Shown here in pieces: positions 8,719-18,551 of a stretch of 64,000 nt of DNA. The number at the start of each line of letters is the position of its first letter. Positions within the stretch are counted from its first letter, which is position 1. Origin of the DNA: JBAXQQ01 sp037131695 (lineage in GTDB: Bacteria; Armatimonadota; Hebobacteria; CAIYQO01); the NCBI GenBank assembly GCA_964638715.1, contig CAZWZF010000010.1, forward strand, positions 1-64,000, in the 5' to 3' direction. The notes beneath the pieces were generated by a model. The model was not told the DNA's origin. It saw only the letters and a program-made list of their open reading frames with translations, and ran no database searches. Position numbers and translations under genes: made by a program.

Positions 8719-8796
8719 TTAGGTTCGCTTTTCTTTGTTAATAATGATTACTATCTGCGCAGTTAGTAATATTATTCGCGCAATAGTTTCAAGCAT
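8719..8796 (-). CDS. 25-aa hydrophobic peptide, possible membrane peptide
   Basis: ATG at 8794-8796, stop at 8719-8721. The peptide is MLETIARIILLTAQIVIII followed by a basic NKEKRT tail: one short hydrophobic helix with a positively charged end. A full AAGGAGGG ribosome site sits 8 nt upstream, and a strong terminator follows within 10 nt, so it looks like a real translated gene despite its size. Small type I toxins and holin-like peptides have this architecture, but the sequence does not identify a family. Confidence 0.55.
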   Translation of the reverse strand: MLETIARIILLTAQIVIIINKEKRT

Positions 8797-8829
8797 AAAA
8801 TTTGCCCTCCTTTTATTTTTATTTCATTC

Positions 8830-9450
8830 TTACGTAACGTTAACTGTGTCACCGATAGCGTCACGCAGAAATGTGTTGATGGCATTGGCATCAGGGAAGG
8901 CGACTTGTGGCAAGTGGGTGCAAAGAACTATGTTACTGGACTTGCTGCGGGTGCGGATACGCAGGTTAAATCCTGGTGGATGTGGAGCGGAGCTTAATCG
9001 CAAACGAACTAAAGATACGCGTGAACCTGTTAAACGTAATGCTTCAATTTTTGATTTCAGTGATTTATATGATACTTTTACCGTAGAATGATACCTGAAT
9101 TTTATCTCTTTCATGAGTTCTTCAGGAATCAAAGGTAATGGTATAATAGTTATTACTAATGGTGAATCAAAATAAAGCTCATAAACCTTAACTCGTGGAA
9201 GGTAGTTAATACAACTAACACGGTCAAGCATTTCTTCATATTTTTTCCCGACAACTTTAAGACGGTTCAAAAAGATACTACCAGAAATCAAATCAGCAGG
9301 ATTGTCAGCAATGTAAGCATTTAACATAATACCCTGTTTAGCAGAATGTCGAATAAGTTTTTCAGCACGTCTAAACAACATTGCTGAGTATTTAGGCATT
9401 TTACTGGGTTGATTATAGGAAACGGCTTCTTTAGTTGTTACATAAATCAT
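8830..9450 (-). CDS. Hypothetical protein of the element
   Basis: A 206-aa protein that I do not recognise. The N-terminal part is mixed helix (KYSAMLFRRAEKLIRHSAKQ); the C-terminal half is basic. Its start overlaps the end of the DpnD/PcfM-like gene by 4 nt (ATGA-type overlap), so the two are translationally coupled. It forms one minus-strand run with the two genes upstream and the 25-aa peptide downstream. Confidence 0.6.
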   Translation of the reverse strand: MIYVTTKEAVSYNQPSKMPKYSAMLFRRAEKLIRHSAKQGIMLNAYIADNPADLISGSIFLNRLKVVGKKYEEMLDRVSCINYLPRVKVYELYFDSPLVITIIPLPLIPEELMKEIKFRYHSTVKVSYKSLKSKIEALRLTGSRVSLVRLRLSSAPHPPGFNLRIRTRSKSSNIVLCTHLPQVAFPDANAINTFLRDAIGDTVNVT

Positions 9451-9650
9451 AATGTTGGTATCTCCTCTGCTTCAAACTCTGTAGCAGTGTGGTTACTGTA
9501 ATCAAGGACATGGCGTTCATAGTCGTAATCGTTCTTGACAATGCTGAGTGCTTCACTTTCAGAAGATGCTTTAACTTCAACAACTTTCTGAAGAGTTTCA
9601 GTAATGGTAACCTGATATTTGCGTTTCTTTCTATTACAGCGATCATTCAT
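9447..9650 (-). CDS. DpnD/PcfM-like small protein
   Basis: A 67-aa protein: KRKYQVTITETLQKVVEVKA, then SESEALSIVKNDYDYERHVLD. This pattern (a beta hairpin with an I-TE-L motif, then an EA helix and a Y-D-E-VLD segment) is that of the DpnD/PcfM C-terminal domain, found on restriction islands and conjugative plasmids with no defined role. It overlaps the genes on both sides by a few bases, indicating one operon. Confidence 0.7.
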   Translation of the reverse strand: MNDRCNRKKRKYQVTITETLQKVVEVKASSESEALSIVKNDYDYERHVLDYSNHTATEFEAEEIPTL

Positions 9651-10059
9651 TACTCTGTCCCCATGTTGCAGATTTTACTGCTATTGCTTGTAACCAATCT
9701 TTAGGTATTATTTCAGACGGAATCACCAAATAGTCAGCAGATACATCGGAGATGCTCATCACTAGCAAATATGCTTGTAGATGAAATAAAGTTTGGCATT
9801 CTTCAGCGCGGTCAATAACTGTTTGCAGCGGATCATCATCAGTGCTTAGGAACTCAGAAATCTTACCCCCTGATAATAAGTCATTTTTATCATCAATAAT
9901 ACAAAAGCGGAGCGCGTCGAAATAAGTATCGTCGCCATCAACGGCTTCAACGCAATCACGTGCAATCCATTCGCAATAATCGGCAAGTATTTGTTGTCTT
10001 TCTGTTAATCCTTCCAAATAGTCGCCTTTTAATAGTTGTGTGTGAGTAAATTCAATCAT
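9643..10059 (-). CDS. Hypothetical acidic protein
   Basis: A 138-aa acidic protein (many D and E; WIARDCVEAVDGDDTYFDALRF). No family recognised. Its 3' end overlaps the start of the DpnD/PcfM-like gene by 8 nt, and it lies 45 nt downstream of the RadC gene, so it belongs to the same accessory operon. Confidence 0.6.
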   Translation of the reverse strand: MIEFTHTQLLKGDYLEGLTERQQILADYCEWIARDCVEAVDGDDTYFDALRFCIIDDKNDLLSGGKISEFLSTDDDPLQTVIDRAEECQTLFHLQAYLLVMSISDVSADYLVIPSEIIPKDWLQAIAVKSATWGQSNE

Positions 10060-10104
10060 AAATACCTCTTTTGATGGAAAATAATGTAATTTGCCCGGGC
10101 GATA

Positions 10105-10545
10105 CTAAATTAAACCGCGTTGTTTCATACTTACAAAACCGAGTTCACCAATAACAATATGGTCAAGAACCGGAATACCTAACAAATCACCTGCTTCTAT
10201 CAGTCTTCTTGTCGTTTCTTCATCTTGCATGGAAGGTTCCGGGTTGCCACTCGGATGATTGTGAACTATGATTATCGCGTTGGCGTTTGCCAGTATACTG
10301 GCCTTGAAAACTTCGCGAGGATGTATCAGACAGGCATTAAGATGGCCAACACTGACTACATGGACGCCGGTAACTTGATTTCTGGTATCAAGTTGCAGGA
10401 CGATAAAATGCTCTCGGTCTGCATGTCCGATTAAATCACGGACAATCTCAACAACGGCTTCCGCAGAATCTGCTAACCGAGATGGTGTGGATAACGTGCC
10501 TTCTCTTACAAGGGTTATCCGCTGAATAGGAATGTGTCGCATCAT
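10105..10545 (-). CDS. radC: RadC-like JAB/MPN domain protein (short form)
   Basis: A 146-aa protein with the JAMM-type metal motif HNHPSGNPEPSMQDEE (about residues 95-110) and the RadC block VVSVGHLNACLIHPREVFKASIL. Chromosomal RadC is about 220 aa with an N-terminal helix-hairpin-helix region. This copy lacks it, as is usual for RadC copies on integrative elements and phages. Despite its name the family is not a proven repair protein; a role in mobile-element biology is suspected. Two ATG codons in tandem follow a GGGAG site; the first is taken as the start. Confidence 0.88.
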   Translation of the reverse strand: MMRHIPIQRITLVREGTLSTPSRLADSAEAVVEIVRDLIGHADREHFIVLQLDTRNQVTGVHVVSVGHLNACLIHPREVFKASILANANAIIIVHNHPSGNPEPSMQDEETTRRLIEAGDLLGIPVLDHIVIGELGFVSMKQRGLI

Positions 10546-10565
10546 TTGCTCCCTTTAAAAGAAAA

Positions 10566-10592
10566 AGCCCAACCTTTATATAAGGTTGAGCT
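10566..10592 (-). terminator. Rho-independent terminator after the restriction block
   Basis: AGCCCAACCTT (10566-10576) pairs with AAGGTTGAGCT (10582-10592), with 10 of 11 pairs matching. On the minus strand the hairpin is followed by TTTTTCTTTT. It ends the transcript of the SNF2-to-zinc-ribbon genes and precedes the RadC ribosome site. Confidence 0.8.
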
Positions 10593-10739
10593 AATTTCTA
10601 AATTTAGATATCAAAATAATAATATTAATTTGATTTTTGATATGATGCGGTAGAAAAATCAGTTCACAACAACTTCTTGTCCTCGGTAATGATAAAAAGA
10701 AACCCTTTTGAGATTTTAGAGGAGATAATTCTTAATAAT

Positions 10740-11198
10740 TCATTTTTTTGTATCAGTCATCTTTCTTAATTCCTCTGGCGTATAGTAACCATGAAAAATA
10801 TTCTTGCATATTGGGCACTCTCTTGGTTTACCTACTGAATGACCACGAGTAAGGTGAATAAGTTTGTATTTAGACTCCCAACAAGATGAACAATATGCTT
10901 CACCTACTAAAATACCTTCTTCATTTTTTTTATAATACGCGTTTTCAAATCTTTCCATATTTGGTTTAATATCTAATGCTTCCTGAAGTCGTATAATCTC
11001 AACATCTTTCTCACGAGCAGATTCTTCAGCTTCAATTAGACTTATTTTAACATCATATAATGCGCTTATCATGTCAACTAGTTGAAGTTTTAGTTCAGCA
11101 TTTTTAAATATTTCATCTGCACTAATCAACTTCTTTCCCATTTCAACGGCTATTTTTATGGCATTTAGTGCCGTCGCAACACCTGTAATTGATGGCAT
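10740..11198 (-). CDS. Zinc-ribbon protein with N-terminal helices
   Basis: I place the start at 11198 (MPSITGVATALNAIK), 7 nt after an AAGGAG site, giving 152 aa. A longer frame begins at 11333 but lacks such a site. Residues 5-80 are helical (a heptad-rich stretch ending in EIIRLQEAL). The C-terminal part has CSSCWESK and CPICKNIFHGYY, two Cys pairs that make a rubredoxin-type zinc ribbon. It is the last gene of the restriction-like operon. No named family is recognised; a structural or nucleic-acid-binding role is plausible but unproven. Confidence 0.7.
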   Translation of the reverse strand: MPSITGVATALNAIKIAVEMGKKLISADEIFKNAELKLQLVDMISALYDVKISLIEAEESAREKDVEIIRLQEALDIKPNMERFENAYYKKNEEGILVGEAYCSSCWESKYKLIHLTRGHSVGKPRECPICKNIFHGYYTPEELRKMTDTKK

Positions 11199-11310
11199 AA
11201 TAGTCTCCTTTAATTCAGCCTTTTTCTCAACTTTAGTAATCCAAATTAATATCCAGTCACGTTGTGTCCAAAGTACCCACCACACAACGATAGTTAAGAT
11301 ATTGTATCCA

Positions 11311-11877
11311 TCACAACACCATTTCCTTATCAAACTTGTATCTTTCTAAATTATTAATATATAACCACCAGTCTTTGTAAGTATATTTTTTCTTACGCCA
11401 TTTACGAAGTACTATTGTCATTTCTTTTTCTTCATCTCGTCGTACAACATCGTAAAAGTTGTCTATTAACCATTCCCACACATAGATTCTTTCTGGTGAA
11501 AATATTTTTTCTTCTTCCCAGAACTCAGGTGGGTGAGATTTCATTTTACCATCTACTTCGCGACTTGGAACTCTAATATGTATTAATTCATGTATTACGA
11601 TATGTTCAAATACCTGCACAGGAGTATCCGCATTATTCAGAATGCTGTGAAAGAAAATGGTTGCGTAACCTTCATCGGATTTGCATATACATGCCAATGA
11701 TCCGCAATCAGCAAATACCACGTTAACTTTTATAAGTGATTCTGGAATTATTCTCATTCGATGTGATGAAATCATTTGATTAATATCAATCGATATCAAA
11801 GGCAATTCATGAGGTTGATCTTTACATGAATCGAACCAATTATCTAACTTATTCTTTTCTGTGGCTTTTTTAAACAT
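11311..11877 (-). CDS. YgjP/SprT-like zinc metallopeptidase
   Basis: A 188-aa protein with IVIHELIHIRVP, in which His96, Glu97 and His100 form an HExxH zinc site, followed by a SHPPEFW block with a third His near 115. This spacing and the H-x-x-x-F-W pattern match the YgjP/WLM/SprT group of metallopeptidases, which are often encoded beside type I and type III restriction genes. It lies 27 nt downstream of the Res-like gene. Proteolysis within a defence system is an inference; no substrate can be read from the sequence. Confidence 0.75.
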   Translation of the reverse strand: MFKKATEKNKLDNWFDSCKDQPHELPLISIDINQMISSHRMRIIPESLIKVNVVFADCGSLACICKSDEGYATIFFHSILNNADTPVQVFEHIVIHELIHIRVPSREVDGKMKSHPPEFWEEEKIFSPERIYVWEWLIDNFYDVVRRDEEKEMTIVLRKWRKKKYTYKDWWLYINNLERYKFDKEMVL

Positions 11878-11904
11878 GGCAATTTTAACACCAGTTTTTC
11901 ATGA

Positions 11905-14900
11905 TTATCCTTGCATGATTTTTGTTAGCATTGCTTTTATATAGGTACTTTTATCTTCTTCTTCAAACAAGATATTTCTATCAGTCATATCTTGTTTTGA
12001 TATATTCCATTGCCGTTTTACAGCATGTGATGGTGTGTTTGATATGATAAACGAATTTAGTGTGACATTTGTATCACCTAATCTCAGTTCAATTTTCTTA
12101 ATTTCTTTGTAGAACTCTATTTTAGGGTCTGTAGCACCAAGATTATGAATTCCTTTTGGGTCAACGAAGGTTACAAATTGTTTGTCACCATACAAAATCC
12201 AGAGTATGAAATCAGGATGAAAATTACCGGCTTCAAAAAAACCTACACCACGACCTTTGCTGAGGTTACGTAGTAAATATAACTCTTTTCCTTCAAAGAA
12301 ATCTTTCGAATTATCGTAAAACTCTTTTAAATCTTCAACAAATTGCATTTCACCTTTATTAAGCGGGGCAGGACTTATTTCTACAATACCTTTTTCAAGG
12401 CACAAAAGTGGCTGGTAAAGATGTTTTCCAAACCATAGTGCTTTTATACCACTAAACTCCCAAGGTTTCAAGTTTCCTGATTCAATATTAGCTTTAAGTT
12501 CTCTGAGTTTATTTGCAATATCTACTTGCGATTCGTTTATTAAGATGCGATATCCGTTTTTACCTGCATCTTCTCTACATAGCAAATTGGGATCGTTTTC
12601 TTTCACATCAGTATATTCTAAATGCGGTAATTCCCAATCTTTTTTGCAGTAACTATAGTATAGTTTAGTATATTTTATCAGTAACGCCAAGGCGATTTGC
12701 TGCCATTGTTGCACCTTATTAAATGATTTGAAATCTAATTCACTTTGTGGGATATATAGCTGGTACCAGCTTTGATCAAGCAATAATCGCTCTATGATTT
12801 GCTTGTTAATATTAAAATTAAACCACCCTCGTCCGGCTTTAAAGCGTTCAATTTCAAAATACAAATATTCCAGGTCAAGAAATGCAATATGTTTATCCTG
12901 TAAATGAGTCACATTTGTGGTGGCATCTTTTTCATCGTCAGTCATTCCTTTTGACCGAAGTGCTTGTATTTTGGGATACCAATTAACAATTACTTGATTT
13001 TTTTGTAAATAATCTTTGGGTAAATCAAGAGTGGGTATTGGGCCTAAACGCCTAAATGCATCGCCAAAATCGGTATTTACACCATTTATAATCTTTTTCA
13101 AGCGGATTGTTTTTAAAGGCTTTGAGCCTAAATCCCGGATAACAGGCAAGAAAAATTCTTCTCGTTCTTCTTCATTTGGCAAACCTTCTTCTTCCAGAAA
13201 ATCACGGAATTGCGCCATATAATCAGCATGTATGCCAAAAATAGAAAGTGTTTCCAGTATTCCTATATCTTCCGGACGTTTTACATCATTAGGCAAGGTT
13301 ATTCGATTGCTTCTTTTAAGACTCTGATTATATCCTTTAAGTCGAACACCTCGACCAAATAGTTGGATTATCTGGGCACCTTCAGTAGCTCCTACATTCA
13401 TAAGTCCCATGGTGCTTACTCGCCAACTGCTCCAACCTTCGGTAAATTTCTTTGACCCGATGAGTATATTTACGGTAGAGCTTTTTTTGTTAATATCATG
13501 AAATAACGACCCTGTAAAATCTCTGTCACCCGTTTCAATACCATGATCTTCACATAACTTCACAAGTTTTGCATCATCGCCGACATTAATTACCCCAAAA
13601 GGTTCATTATCGGCACCGATTCTTAGAGCTATTTCACCGATAGCACCTTTTAAGTTTTCTACATAAAGAAGCCCACCGCCAGCAGCATTAAAAAGAGTGT
13701 CCAGAATCTCAGCATAAATTGCTTCTGGCTGTAACCCAAAAGTATTGAATAAATTAAACTTGTTAGCGAAAAGATTTTTACCTGCCGCAGTTATCAATCC
13801 TTTATATAGAATCTGTCCGATATGTTCAATACTGCCACGACGGTCGGATACAAAACGGGCAAGGAACTTTAAAATTTCCACAATATCAGAGGCATCTTTT
13901 GTTGCCAAGTTCGCTGTTACCTTGCTGCCGACGAAAATCCAAAGTGGCTTATCTATATGAAATGCACGAAATGATGCTTCATGGTCTTTAAATAATTTCT
14001 GCTGCTGGAAAAATGCAAGTAAACATGCTGTCATATACAACTCAAGATGGTGACCCTGGATTTCTTCATCTAAATTGAGAATCTGATAATCTTTGCCAAA
14101 TCCATCATTATAAAAATAGCGGTAAGAATAATCAAACAGAATACACCTGCTGTAGATTCCCGTTAAAGTTGCATTACCGCGAACGGCTTGAGAAAAAGTA
14201 GCAGAATATTCAAATGAGAAACCTTTTTCGCAAAGTGCATTTCTAAAACGCATCCAGGCACCCTCTTCACCAGAAGAAGCACCCCTATGCCCTTCGTCAA
14301 TAAGTACCAGATTCTTGCCTTCAAAATTGTTAACCGCAACAGTTGTATCGCCAGAATCTTCTCTTAACTTGTTAATATCAATAATTTCTACTGCATGGCT
14401 GGTGAATAATTCACCGCCACCCTTGCTGAAAATTTCTGCTGAAATACCAGCAATTTTAAATTCTCGCAGGTGCTGCTGTGAAAGTCCATCATTAGGCGTA
14501 AGCAAAATAACCCGGTTCAGTTCACCTTTTCGGCCATATTTTTCGAGGTAATAACGGTATTGCAGAATGTTGGCGTGCATGATTAGAGTTTTTCCGCCAC
14601 CAGTAGCTATCCAATAGGCAAGTTTATTCAAATCCATCTTTGGGTCGGTTGAATCATCAAAAGGTTTAATCTGATCTGCTTCATCTTTTCCAATATTGAT
14701 GGCATTGATTTGAGTGGTTATTGATGATCGCAATGCAGTTGCATCTTCAAAATACTTATCCAAATAAATCTCTGTAAATAAAAGAGCAAGATATTGGAAA
14801 TATTTCCAGGTAATTTCCTGCTCTCCATGACTAATACGCCGTGCATTCAGAATCTGGGTATGCCGAACAATATTCTGGTCATATTCCAGTAAAATATTCG

Positions 14901-15138
14901 GGGTAAGGTTGGAAAGATCGGGAAAATGAAGTACCAGGGCATGATAAAAGTAATGGATGTTGTCCCCGTCCAGTCCTTCCAAATTTTCTTCGCGCAGATG
15001 CAAGGCAATGTCTTCAAACCTTTCTACATCAAAAAGCCTTAGCATCCATTGGTTAAGAGCAAGTTTATATGCGAATTTAGTTTGCACCGCATTTTTTGTG
15101 CCGCGTCCTTTTTGTCCAACTTTAGAAATTCTTGCCAT
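11905..15138 (-). CDS. DEAD/DEAH helicase-nuclease, type III Res-like
   Basis: A 1077-aa protein. The helicase core has YWIATGGGKTLIMHA (P-loop, about 173-187), LVLIDEGHRG (DEGH, about 275-284) and SATFSQAVRG (motif III, about 311), then a second RecA-like domain with the motif VI-like FGRGVRLKGYN. Near the C-terminus, FHPDFILWI and VTFVDPKGIHNL give a PD...DxK arrangement (about 975 and 990-992), as in type III restriction subunits. It begins 2 nt after the methyltransferase stop, so the two are translated together. It should translocate on and cut unmodified DNA with the Mod-like partner. It is longer than some canonical Res proteins and is part of a larger operon. Confidence 0.88.
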   Translation of the reverse strand: MARISKVGQKGRGTKNAVQTKFAYKLALNQWMLRLFDVERFEDIALHLREENLEGLDGDNIHYFYHALVLHFPDLSNLTPNILLEYDQNIVRHTQILNARRISHGEQEITWKYFQYLALLFTEIYLDKYFEDATALRSSITTQINAINIGKDEADQIKPFDDSTDPKMDLNKLAYWIATGGGKTLIMHANILQYRYYLEKYGRKGELNRVILLTPNDGLSQQHLREFKIAGISAEIFSKGGGELFTSHAVEIIDINKLREDSGDTTVAVNNFEGKNLVLIDEGHRGASSGEEGAWMRFRNALCEKGFSFEYSATFSQAVRGNATLTGIYSRCILFDYSYRYFYNDGFGKDYQILNLDEEIQGHHLELYMTACLLAFFQQQKLFKDHEASFRAFHIDKPLWIFVGSKVTANLATKDASDIVEILKFLARFVSDRRGSIEHIGQILYKGLITAAGKNLFANKFNLFNTFGLQPEAIYAEILDTLFNAAGGGLLYVENLKGAIGEIALRIGADNEPFGVINVGDDAKLVKLCEDHGIETGDRDFTGSLFHDINKKSSTVNILIGSKKFTEGWSSWRVSTMGLMNVGATEGAQIIQLFGRGVRLKGYNQSLKRSNRITLPNDVKRPEDIGILETLSIFGIHADYMAQFRDFLEEEGLPNEEEREEFFLPVIRDLGSKPLKTIRLKKIINGVNTDFGDAFRRLGPIPTLDLPKDYLQKNQVIVNWYPKIQALRSKGMTDDEKDATTNVTHLQDKHIAFLDLEYLYFEIERFKAGRGWFNFNINKQIIERLLLDQSWYQLYIPQSELDFKSFNKVQQWQQIALALLIKYTKLYYSYCKKDWELPHLEYTDVKENDPNLLCREDAGKNGYRILINESQVDIANKLRELKANIESGNLKPWEFSGIKALWFGKHLYQPLLCLEKGIVEISPAPLNKGEMQFVEDLKEFYDNSKDFFEGKELYLLRNLSKGRGVGFFEAGNFHPDFILWILYGDKQFVTFVDPKGIHNLGATDPKIEFYKEIKKIELRLGDTNVTLNSFIISNTPSHAVKRQWNISKQDMTDRNILFEEEDKSTYIKAMLTKIMQG

Positions 15139-15140
15139 CC

Positions 15141-18100
15141 TTATATCCCCGCGTCTTCAAACATTAATTGCTTAAAATCCTGCTCTATCAGTCTTACCTT
15201 CCATGAATCGTCAGGTGTTTTCAGATTTTCCAGGTTATTGGTGCCATTAACATATATCAGGTCAAACTCGCTGTCCCGGCTGGAATAACCTTGTTTGGTA
15301 AACCATGCATCCAAAACCAGATTATCTTTTTCTAAATCTTCTGGAGTGTCTCCACCCGGACGGTTTCGCCAGATTACAAGTACCTTTTTGTCGTCTAAAG
15401 TAGTGCCGGTAACCGTTCGGAACCACCAGCTTACTTCTGCTGCATTTGAAGTGGTGACTGTTTTAATTCTATCTTTTATGTGCAGTCTTTTCTCACTATC
15501 CCTTTCAAATTCAGCAGTAAGGATATGAGGGGCAGCAATATTGGATACTTGTAAACCTATGAGATAATTAAAAGTCTCTAATAAATCTACTTTCACTTCT
15601 CGGCTTTCGTCACTTCCGCTTATTTTCACTTTCAGTGTATATGAAGTCGGGTCGATGAAGGCGTCAATATTCAGCAATGACGCGCTGTCGCGGCTTTCGA
15701 TATCCAGCATATAGCGTAGGATATACTGTTCTTTCAGGTTGTCAGCACCTTGTGCCTCAGTAAGTTCCAACACCCCCTGCTGTTTATCGGTGCGACGCAA
15801 GTCAAGATTATTCAAGGTGTCTTCGTAAGATTCAAGACGAAGGTATTTGAAGCAATGTGAAATGCCAGATTCACGTTTGGTAGGTTTGCCATCTTTCCAT
15901 TCGGAAGAATAGATGACTTGTTGAATCCGAGGGTTTAGAATGGTGTCGAAATAATCACCCATTTCTACAAGGATATATTTGCGGTTCCCTTGATCTTCAC
16001 GATTAAGATTGATAACTGCATGACCGGTAGTGCCAGAACCGGCAAAGAAGTCAAGGATGTAAGGATTAGATTCTTCCATATCAATTATCATATTAATAAT
16101 TTTTATTAGCAAAGAAAGAGGTTTCTTACCGTTATTAAAACTAACCCCACCTTCGTTAGCTATATTATTGTAGAGAATATCTGACCAAAGATTGCCTGAC
16201 TTAATAGTCTTATAAACTATCCCATTCTGTTCTACAACTACATCACTTAAAAAAGCAACTAAATTTCGAATGTCATCTTTGTAATATTGCCTAATTTCTT
16301 TCCCAGCATTTCTTCCTTTACTTGGTACATAAGTTATACTTAATAATTCTGAAGTAATATCTTGCGTTTCATCTAATACTCTTTGTCTTATTGAACTTTG
16401 AGCGTTAGTTGTTCGGAAAATATTTTGATATTGATTTTCATATACAGCATTAACGTCCCCATTATATTTTTCATTAGCCACTTGCTGTACTGATTTAAAC
16501 GTAAATAATTTATGCTTATATATCTTGATTTCATTACCTTTTCCATCAACAATTGATTTCACATATTCACCTTTATCGACGTTATCCATCACCGTAGTAT
16601 ATTTCCAGCTTTTACCATCATCTTTCATTTCTTGAATAAATTCAGTAAGTCTTTGCAAATCATATACAATTTCTGTTAGTTTAAAATCATTTGCAGAATT
16701 AGAAAATAGCAACACATATTCTGTTGTATTTCTAAGTGATTTCCCAAGATGACTACCAGAAACACCAGCAACTTTTGTTTTTACTGTAATCAAATTAATA
16801 AAAGAAAAATAATTATTTAAAATTTCTTTTAAATAATTCAATTCAATTTCGTCAATACTTGTGGTAATCGCACCAGATAAAGTAATAAGTGTCTTTGTTA
16901 GGTTGCTAAGATTTGCCATCATTGTGTTCCAACTTGAATGCTGATATGCGTCTTTATATGCAAATCCATCGCTTCCAGTATTATAAGGTGGATCAATATA
17001 TACACACTTAACTTGCTCTCTATAACGCGCTTGCAACAAGTTAAGTGCCTGAAAGTTTTCACTATGAATGAGCAATCCATCCATCTGTTCATCAAAGTTT
17101 TCTATGCTGGAAATCAGTCGGGCTTTAAAGTCATCAGTGAAAAATTTCGTATCCAACACAAGTTTATCATTAGCTTTTAGAAAACCACCGGTTAACGGTT
17201 TGCTGTATCCTGGGGTAATACATTTTAACAAATCAGCATTAACTGGTTGTATTTCATCAATAGTAAACAGCTTCACCCATTCTTCGCGTTGCAGGTCATT
17301 TGCCGCAATTTCCGCGTAAAACTCTTCCGGTACTCTGTCCAGGGTGATGCAGTAATTTGTCTCGACTACGAACTTCTTTTTCAGCCAGAGTTTCTTCTGG
17401 AAGTCTTCTAACTGCGCCAGAAAATCGATGATTTTTTTGGCAATCTTGCGGATTACTTTAATCTTTGACAGATATTGCTCAACCTTTGGGGCAGTTTCGC
17501 TTTCAATATCATCAAGGTGCATCACTTCATTTTTTATATAAAAGTCCAGTTCAAGATTAAGAAACTTGCCTAAATCCTTGTGGATAAAGTAGTCAAATGT
17601 ATTTCGTGCAGTATAACGATTCAGATGTGCCGTCAATTTGGTATAGTCAGCCTGTTCGCCATCAGCCTTGATATGTTTTTTACCTAATTCGGTAATCCAT
17701 TTTGTCAAAGTAATATCAACCACGCCAAGGATACGCTTTTCGGCGATTGAAATAAGTTCTTTCTGTGCTGGTGACTTACTCTTCCCTTCCCGTTGCCCTA
17801 TTGGCCAGTCGGCAACAACAGCAGGCCGATATTCAAACTTTATTATCAGTTCATTATTTTCTTCAACAATAAAATCATCGCCAGCAAGAATGAAAACCCG
17901 ATCTTTATCTTCACTTGCCTTCACATTGCCATGTTCACCCTCGGCAACATCTACCAGCCTGAAATGCACTCGCATCTGGTTGGCTGTAATATCATCACCG
18001 GGTTTCGGCCGAAAAGCATAATCCCGCAGATATTCGCTGGTTTTTATATAATACTGGTCAGCATTTGCCCAATGGAGTTTGACTTCCTCACCCTCGTAAG

Positions 18101-18521
18101 GGATAGCGTAGACACCTTCTTTATAAACACGCTTGCTGATAAAATCACCCTCGGAATAATATCGACGGAAAAAGCTATATAGATTATCATAAACTTCACT
18201 CTCCAGCGCGTTAAGGTCAACGGCATCATTGGCAATTTTATCGTGGAGTTCTTTTACTTTTGGCGATATCTCCGGGTCAATTCCAGCTTCTGTAAGACTG
18301 GCAATCATCTTGTCTAATTCTTTTTGCAAAGTTGCTTTGTCGGATGGCTGGTATGCGGCAAAAGAGTTCTTAACCTGCGGCAATAAATCTTTATCCAAAA
18401 ACTGGGTAATTTCTGTACTTCGGGCATGCATGATGCGATATATCCCAAAGTCAAGGTCAGGCTGGTCAAGTTGGAATAGTTCTTTTAGCAGGTTTTTTAA
18501 TTTCTCGTACTTCTGACTCAT
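15141..18521 (-). CDS. Giant type III-like DNA adenine methyltransferase (Mod-like)
   Basis: A 1126-aa protein, far larger than ordinary type III Mod proteins (about 600-700 aa). Residues 1-480 form an N-terminal region with no motif that I recognise. The methyltransferase core has CVYIDPPYNTGSDGFAYKD (catalytic DPPY near 510), then a long target-recognition segment (about 560-790), and ILDFFAGSGTTGHAVINLNR (SAM-binding FxGxG near 825). DPPY before FxGxG is the beta-class order of type III and related N6-adenine/N4-cytosine enzymes. The target segment is more AT-rich than the flanks, suggesting exchange. It sits between the SNF2 gene (30-nt gap) and the Res-like gene (2-nt gap). Confidence 0.88.
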   Translation of the reverse strand: MSQKYEKLKNLLKELFQLDQPDLDFGIYRIMHARSTEITQFLDKDLLPQVKNSFAAYQPSDKATLQKELDKMIASLTEAGIDPEISPKVKELHDKIANDAVDLNALESEVYDNLYSFFRRYYSEGDFISKRVYKEGVYAIPYEGEEVKLHWANADQYYIKTSEYLRDYAFRPKPGDDITANQMRVHFRLVDVAEGEHGNVKASEDKDRVFILAGDDFIVEENNELIIKFEYRPAVVADWPIGQREGKSKSPAQKELISIAEKRILGVVDITLTKWITELGKKHIKADGEQADYTKLTAHLNRYTARNTFDYFIHKDLGKFLNLELDFYIKNEVMHLDDIESETAPKVEQYLSKIKVIRKIAKKIIDFLAQLEDFQKKLWLKKKFVVETNYCITLDRVPEEFYAEIAANDLQREEWVKLFTIDEIQPVNADLLKCITPGYSKPLTGGFLKANDKLVLDTKFFTDDFKARLISSIENFDEQMDGLLIHSENFQALNLLQARYREQVKCVYIDPPYNTGSDGFAYKDAYQHSSWNTMMANLSNLTKTLITLSGAITTSIDEIELNYLKEILNNYFSFINLITVKTKVAGVSGSHLGKSLRNTTEYVLLFSNSANDFKLTEIVYDLQRLTEFIQEMKDDGKSWKYTTVMDNVDKGEYVKSIVDGKGNEIKIYKHKLFTFKSVQQVANEKYNGDVNAVYENQYQNIFRTTNAQSSIRQRVLDETQDITSELLSITYVPSKGRNAGKEIRQYYKDDIRNLVAFLSDVVVEQNGIVYKTIKSGNLWSDILYNNIANEGGVSFNNGKKPLSLLIKIINMIIDMEESNPYILDFFAGSGTTGHAVINLNREDQGNRKYILVEMGDYFDTILNPRIQQVIYSSEWKDGKPTKRESGISHCFKYLRLESYEDTLNNLDLRRTDKQQGVLELTEAQGADNLKEQYILRYMLDIESRDSASLLNIDAFIDPTSYTLKVKISGSDESREVKVDLLETFNYLIGLQVSNIAAPHILTAEFERDSEKRLHIKDRIKTVTTSNAAEVSWWFRTVTGTTLDDKKVLVIWRNRPGGDTPEDLEKDNLVLDAWFTKQGYSSRDSEFDLIYVNGTNNLENLKTPDDSWKVRLIEQDFKQLMFEDAGI

Positions 18522-18551
18522 ATTAAATCCTTATTTATCGAATTTCACAAT

